64,000 nt of DNA from Macrobrachium rosenbergii (lineage: Eukaryota > Arthropoda > Malacostraca > Decapoda > Palaemonidae): assembly GCF_040412425.1 (NCBI RefSeq), contig NC_089742.1, positions 74,831,125-74,895,124 on the forward strand, read 5' to 3'. Each line of letters begins with the position of its first letter. Position 1 is the stretch's first letter. Below the pieces are notes generated by a model, which did not search any database, was not told the origin of the DNA, and saw nothing but the letters and a program-made list of their open reading frames with translations. Both the position numbers and the translations under genes were made by a program. Shown here piece by piece: positions 59,924-64,000 of this stretch.

Positions 59924-59968
59924 TATACCACTGATACCATCTGGTAAGTTGCAATATCACTTTACATA

Positions 59969-60462
59969 GAGTATTCTGTTTTATAAGGGTCATTATTAGT
60001 GTTAGAAACTTCTAGTACTCTTAGGATATTTTGAAAGAACCTGAGATAGTGTACTGTATTTTTATATATAATTCTACCTTGTGTGGGATTATTTTTCAAG
60101 AACTTTGATTCATAAAAATGTAGATATAAATTGACAGTGTTAAGGCTGTAATCTAGCACCCATAGGGATATATACCTATTTTGTCTATAAATGTTATAAA
60201 ATTTAATATAGTTATGGTAAATAGAAAGTATTTTGTATTTTAAAAAAGTTAGTTTTACCGATTGTCATTTAATCATTTTTAGTTTACAGTATTAGTAAAT
60301 TAGCATGTTTTTATATATTACTGTATATGAGCCACATTGTATCTGGGTCGATCATCATGTGGTAACGTAGTACTGTATACATAGTACTAAAATCAGATGA
60401 AGATAGCATATAATTACTAGGGCCTATAGGATTGTTATTACATGGCTGGATCAATTCTAGTA
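59969..60462. other. AT-rich intronic spacer
   Basis: Nothing recognised on either strand. Confidence 0.5.
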
Positions 60463-60590
60463 CAGGTACACAAGCCTTTATCTGAAATCCTTGGGGCCAG
60501 ATGTGTTTTGGTTTTTGGAATTTCGGATTTTGGAGCTTTGGGGTCAGGAGCATAATCAGACAATCAAACATCACTACTGCAAAAAAAAAA
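60463..60590. mobile_element. Left part of a further TIR element
   Basis: TA then CAGGTACACAAGCCTTTATC, TGAAATCCTTGGGGCCAG and GGAATTTCGGATTTTGGAGC resemble pogo-type MITE ends. The right end is missing; an A/T-run and DIRS copy C begin instead. Confidence 0.5.
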
Positions 60591-61193
60591 AATTTTTTTT
60601 ATATAAATAACTTACCAAAGTAATTACATAGCTATAGTTTCTAACTAGTATGACAGCTTAAATTCAGAATTTGCAGTAATGCTTCGATTGTTTAGTGAAG
60701 GTGACCAGTACTGATCACTAATGGCAATGCTAGGAACAACTTGGCAGATAACCTCATTTTGTCGTCCTTGATGTAAACATCAGATATTTGCGGCAGCTTT
60801 TTTCATCATTTGCCAGTTATCGAACCGGATTTCGGTGATGTATTATTGCTGATTTTGACTAACCTTCAAGCTTATACAGTACTTTTAGGATCAGTATTTT
60901 GTTATTAAGATCTGATTCAAGTTTATCAGTTTTGCAAATTGTTTAACTACTTCCATGATTTCTAATTATTAAGTAGAAAATCTGCTACTAGTGATACAGA
61001 AGCAGTCATTGCCCACTTAGCCTAGCATAGCTGGGCTATAGACTGTTTGCCTGAGTAGAGATAACTTAGGCAGACTGGCATGAAGAGCAAAAATTAGTTA
61101 AAATATCAGCTGAAGAATGGTTGATTTTTCCATGAGTATGAAAATATGCTATATTTACATGTATTATTTTTAATAAGTATGAAAATAAGACAT

Positions 61194-61396
61194 TTAAACG
61201 TTGTATTTGCTACCATCTTTGCCGAGTTGCTTAACAATAAACTTTGCATTCGCTACCACCCTTACCGAGTAGCGTAATAGAACATAAACATTGCATTTGC
61301 TACCATATTTGCCGAGTCACGTAATAGAATGTAAACATTGCACTCTCTACCATCTGCCGAGTAGCGTAATAAAATGTAAAATGCATTCGCTACAGG
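61194..61396. repeat. ~45-bp tandem repeat inside DIRS copy C
   Basis: Five units, each with TAAACNTTGCATTYGCTACC and GCCGAGTNGCGTAATA, starting near 61194, 61238, 61284, 61331 and 61375. The spacing is 44-47 bp. Confidence 0.85.
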
Positions 61397-62219
61397 ACCG
61401 ATATTTTCAGTAATGGAATATCTGCTAGTCTCAATGTTTGTTAGTTGAGATTTGTCTGTATGATGGTACCGTGTATACTTCAAATAATTAATTAAACATC
61501 ATGTTATTACACTTTCCTTTGCAGAGAAGGGAAAAAGTGTAAGGGCAGAACGTAGCAAGGAGAGAAATTGTGCTTACTTAGGTTGCGCTGGGCTTTTGAA
61601 AGAATTGACATTCTTGACTGCTGACAATCACCTTGATGCCCAGTTGCCTGGCGCCATCTACAACCTGGGAGCAATCAGCACCTGGCACCAGCTCCTGATC
61701 ATCTGGCATTTAGTCTTCCTGCATCCAATTTTTTCTCTCCTGCTACTAGCCCTCTAATTTTTTCTGTTTGCTCTTGCACCTGGCTCCCTCACTTCCTTCC
61801 CATACCATTGCCAGTCTTGTGTCTGGGTTAACAGAAGTCAACCTTGTAATAGTGAAGTGTGCAGTGGAGGTGGTGTCTACTCATACCCCAATGCTCCTAG
61901 ACAGAAAGTCCTTGATGCTGTTCCCAGGTATCGACAGACAGCCACTGGAGAGGCGTCTTACTGGATGAATAGTGGAGAATGTGGTTATCCAGCCCTATCA
62001 GATCTCCTAAACCCGGTCCCTGTCAGACTCCCCTAAACCTGGGAGGAGGCATACTGTCGGGCCATGGGAGTCCATAGGTAGTTACTCCTCGGTCGAGTCT
62101 GCTGTCTGCGGGTCTTGATGGATAGCCATTGAAAAGACGTCCATAGGGATGTGCTTTCTTTGTCCTCTAGTGATACAGATCCCAGTGTGAACAGTTATGT
62201 ATCCCGTTGTGGACAAGGC

Positions 62220-62222
<3 letters not shown>

Positions 62223-62260
<38 letters not shown>

Positions 62261-62311
62261 TTTTTTTTTTTTCTCTCTCTCTCTCTTTTTTTTTTTTTTT
62301 TTTTTTTTTTT
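62223..62311. repeat. (CT)n and poly-T microsatellite
   Basis: Alternating CT and T runs of about 90 bp. Mirror frames with RERE and KKKK are artefacts. Confidence 0.97.
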
Positions 62312-64000
62312 TGCGGAGGTGGGATTCCAGTGTGGACAGATACAGATCCCTGTGTAGACAAGTGGTGTTGATGGCACTTTTCAGGCATATCTCCAGTTGT
62401 GGAGCACCAGTAATTGACACCAAACACTCATCCAATCTGAGCACCCAGCAGTGTCAGAGTGGACAGAGTCAGTGTCCAAGCATCCACCTGTGTTCCAGTG
62501 TCCTAGTGTCCACCTCAGTGCCCAGTGGTCGCTGAATGCCTAGTGTCCGAGCACCCAGCTCTTGATTGTCCACCTGTCCATTTGGTGCAGCTGTCAGGCA
62601 TCCAGCACCAGTTCCTCTTTGGCTCGGTGCCTGACTTTTTAAGAACATGCTGCTGTTCTGCCTTGTGCGCCAGTTCCGATTACACGGGAGGCAAGGACAT
62701 CTGTGAGTTTTCAGTCTGATCTCTTGGTATTTCAGGCTCTTCCGTCTGCCATAGAAAAAACTGCTGCTTTCAGACGGTCCAAATTCTAGCCCCTTTTCCC
62801 CTCCTTGCTTGGGACTTTAGAGGTTGAGCCTACCCTGGACTCTGGTGTTCACCAAGATGTTAGCCTGGTTGCCGTAAAGTTCTTCAGAACCACTGAAGAT
62901 ATTCATGTTGATGATTGCCATTCCTGTCAGTGATAAGGAAGCTAGCCGCTCATGTCCTCATTGCAGTTTCACTTTATTGAACGACCTTAATTGGGCTCCA
63001 AACAGAAGAGAGGCGTCTTGCACCTTCTCAGACCTGTTTTGCTGTGCTGTGCCAATTCCCGAACACCTGGGTCCATTCGCAAGCTCCTGGCGCCAACTTC
63101 CTAGCACTAGGTGCCATCTACCGAGTGCCCGGCACCTGTTCTAGAGCGCTCGACAATATCTTTCTAGTGCTCGGATTCCGCTGCTGAGCGCCTAACTTAT
63201 GTTCATGGTGCCCAGGGTTTTGCGGTTATGGAATTCTTCAAGCCTTTCATAATGTTCCAGATATTTTCCACCACGAACAGTTCCCACATGTTCTCGTTCT
63301 GCGTGAAGGTTTTGTCGAAGCCCATGCAAGGTGTTATCGAGTTAAGTAATGTCGAGTCCGCACGGATATTGACATCCTCCCAGCTGTCTTAGAGTCGGCA
63401 GCTAGTCTGCAAGGTTGTCTGCGAATCTACACATGGATCTACAAGTTTGCTCATTTCTCTGCGAGTCCACATGCATGGTCATCAGTGAAAGGCATGGTTC
63501 ACAGCCTCTTTTTTTCCTTCAATTAGAAGACGGAGTTCAGATAGAGACGAACTAGACACCCCTTTCCATCAGTCTTCATGGCTATTGAATGAAAACCTTG
63601 GAGATGCAAGAAACACCCTTCCTTGTCCCCGCCAGACTTTGGGAGTATCTTAGGCCCCTCTTACCGGACAGGGTCTTCCCAGCTCGAGCATCTGTGCTTC
63701 AGCCTCTGTACAGCACAAGTCTTCTATGGAGTCCTCACTCCTCTTGTGTTTGACTTCATTTTTTCAGGGTATGACTATCAATCCTCACCTCGACGACTGA
63801 CTTCTTCGATCCCCTTCGATGGACACGCTTGAAGGTTTTTTGATCTCAAGTCCACCTGGGGCAAGGAAACTCAGCTGGACACCTTTGTTTTTCTCAACTC
63901 CCCAAATCAAGTCAGAACTACAGTGGTAGCTGTCCTATCATACTTTTGGCAAGAAAGTTTCTTCGTCCTTGAGCCTAAACCTAGTTTTCAATGTTTCAGA

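Larger units (their letters stand above)
57531..59968. mobile_element. Outer inverted-repeat element holding a MITE and a Tigger
   Basis: TATGTAAAGTGATATTGCAA with CTTACCAGA (57531-57559) has its reverse complement at 59940-59968; similarity continues to CCACT near both inner edges (57578 and 59927). Between the arms are a palindromic MITE and a complete Tigger unit. Taking both out would leave a short fold-back element. Confidence 0.75.
60598..64000 (+). mobile_element. DIRS-like retrotransposon copy C, continues past the window
   Basis: It begins TTTATATAAATAACTTACCA, as copy B. The gag leader with TCAGACTCCCCTAAACCTGG (62029-62048) is shared with B and A. Gag frames are broken and carry an inserted (CT)n/poly-T tract (62223-62311). 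Toward the end LEHLCFSLCTAQVFYGVLTP (63686-63745) is the DIRS RT block equivalent to VYQFRALCFGMA in copy D. The rest of RT, RNase H and the recombinase would lie beyond 64000. Confidence 0.75.

Noticed and set aside
61522..61575. Acceptor TTTCCTTTGCAG followed by AGAAGGGAAAAAG as the third E2F exon
   Set aside because: The phase would give E-K first, but the following residues do not fit the E2F DNA-binding domain, and the site lies inside DIRS copy C.

Overview
The window is eukaryotic and reads as gene-poor, AT-rich arthropod DNA, most likely from a decapod crustacean. That assignment rests on four signs: very long (TA)n, (CT)n and (GA)n tracts; several DIRS-like tyrosine-recombinase retrotransposons; a mix of mariner, Tigger/pogo, hAT and Helitron elements; and interspersed repeats I recognise as common in shrimps and prawns. 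Nothing is prokaryotic, and almost every long open frame is either microsatellite (IYIY or RERE repeats) or a broken transposon gene.

The only host gene I can support is an E2F-family transcription factor on the + strand. Its first coding exon is 50057-50240 (ATG at 50070) and the next is 57033-57177. The exons join in phase and encode the KRRL.LE cyclin-binding motif and the SPSKRKTP linker that precedes the E2F DNA-binding domain. The DNA-binding and later exons should lie beyond 64000. A CpG-containing segment at 12600-12945 carries three consensus E2F sites and three inverted CCAAT boxes, the layout of a G1/S promoter. I propose it as the promoter and 5' exon of the same gene, which would give a leader intron of about 37 kb packed with transposons. 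A possible non-coding leader exon lies at 41698-41760.

Layout. 1-1330: 3' part of a jockey-like non-LTR element (- strand). 1.8-2.6 kb: TA tracts around a small TIR element. 2.65-10.8 kb: a Helitron cluster in which one family carries a 32-bp minisatellite with higher-order organisation, a second family is inserted inside that array, and further copies are joined end to end. 10.9-18.4 kb: mostly unique sequence with the candidate promoter and two kinds of SINE. 18.4-22.3 kb: two MITEs, a hAT relic and a mariner. 22.4-26.5 kb: unclassified repetitive sequence with internal tandem repeats. 27.3-33.1 kb: DIRS copy A. 33.9-41.0 kb: nested MITEs, fold-back structures and duplications. 41.8-49.6 kb: DIRS copies B and D back to back. 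50-57.2 kb: E2F exons separated by MITEs, a non-LTR element inserted in a CT tract, and a Kolobok/Mutator-type transposon with TTAA flanks. 57.5-60 kb: a Tigger element inside another inverted-repeat element. 60.6-64 kb: DIRS copy C, running off the window.

All four DIRS copies, the hAT, the mariner, the Tigger and the CT-tract non-LTR element lie in the same sense as the E2F gene. All transposon genes seen are broken by stops, frameshifts or deletions.
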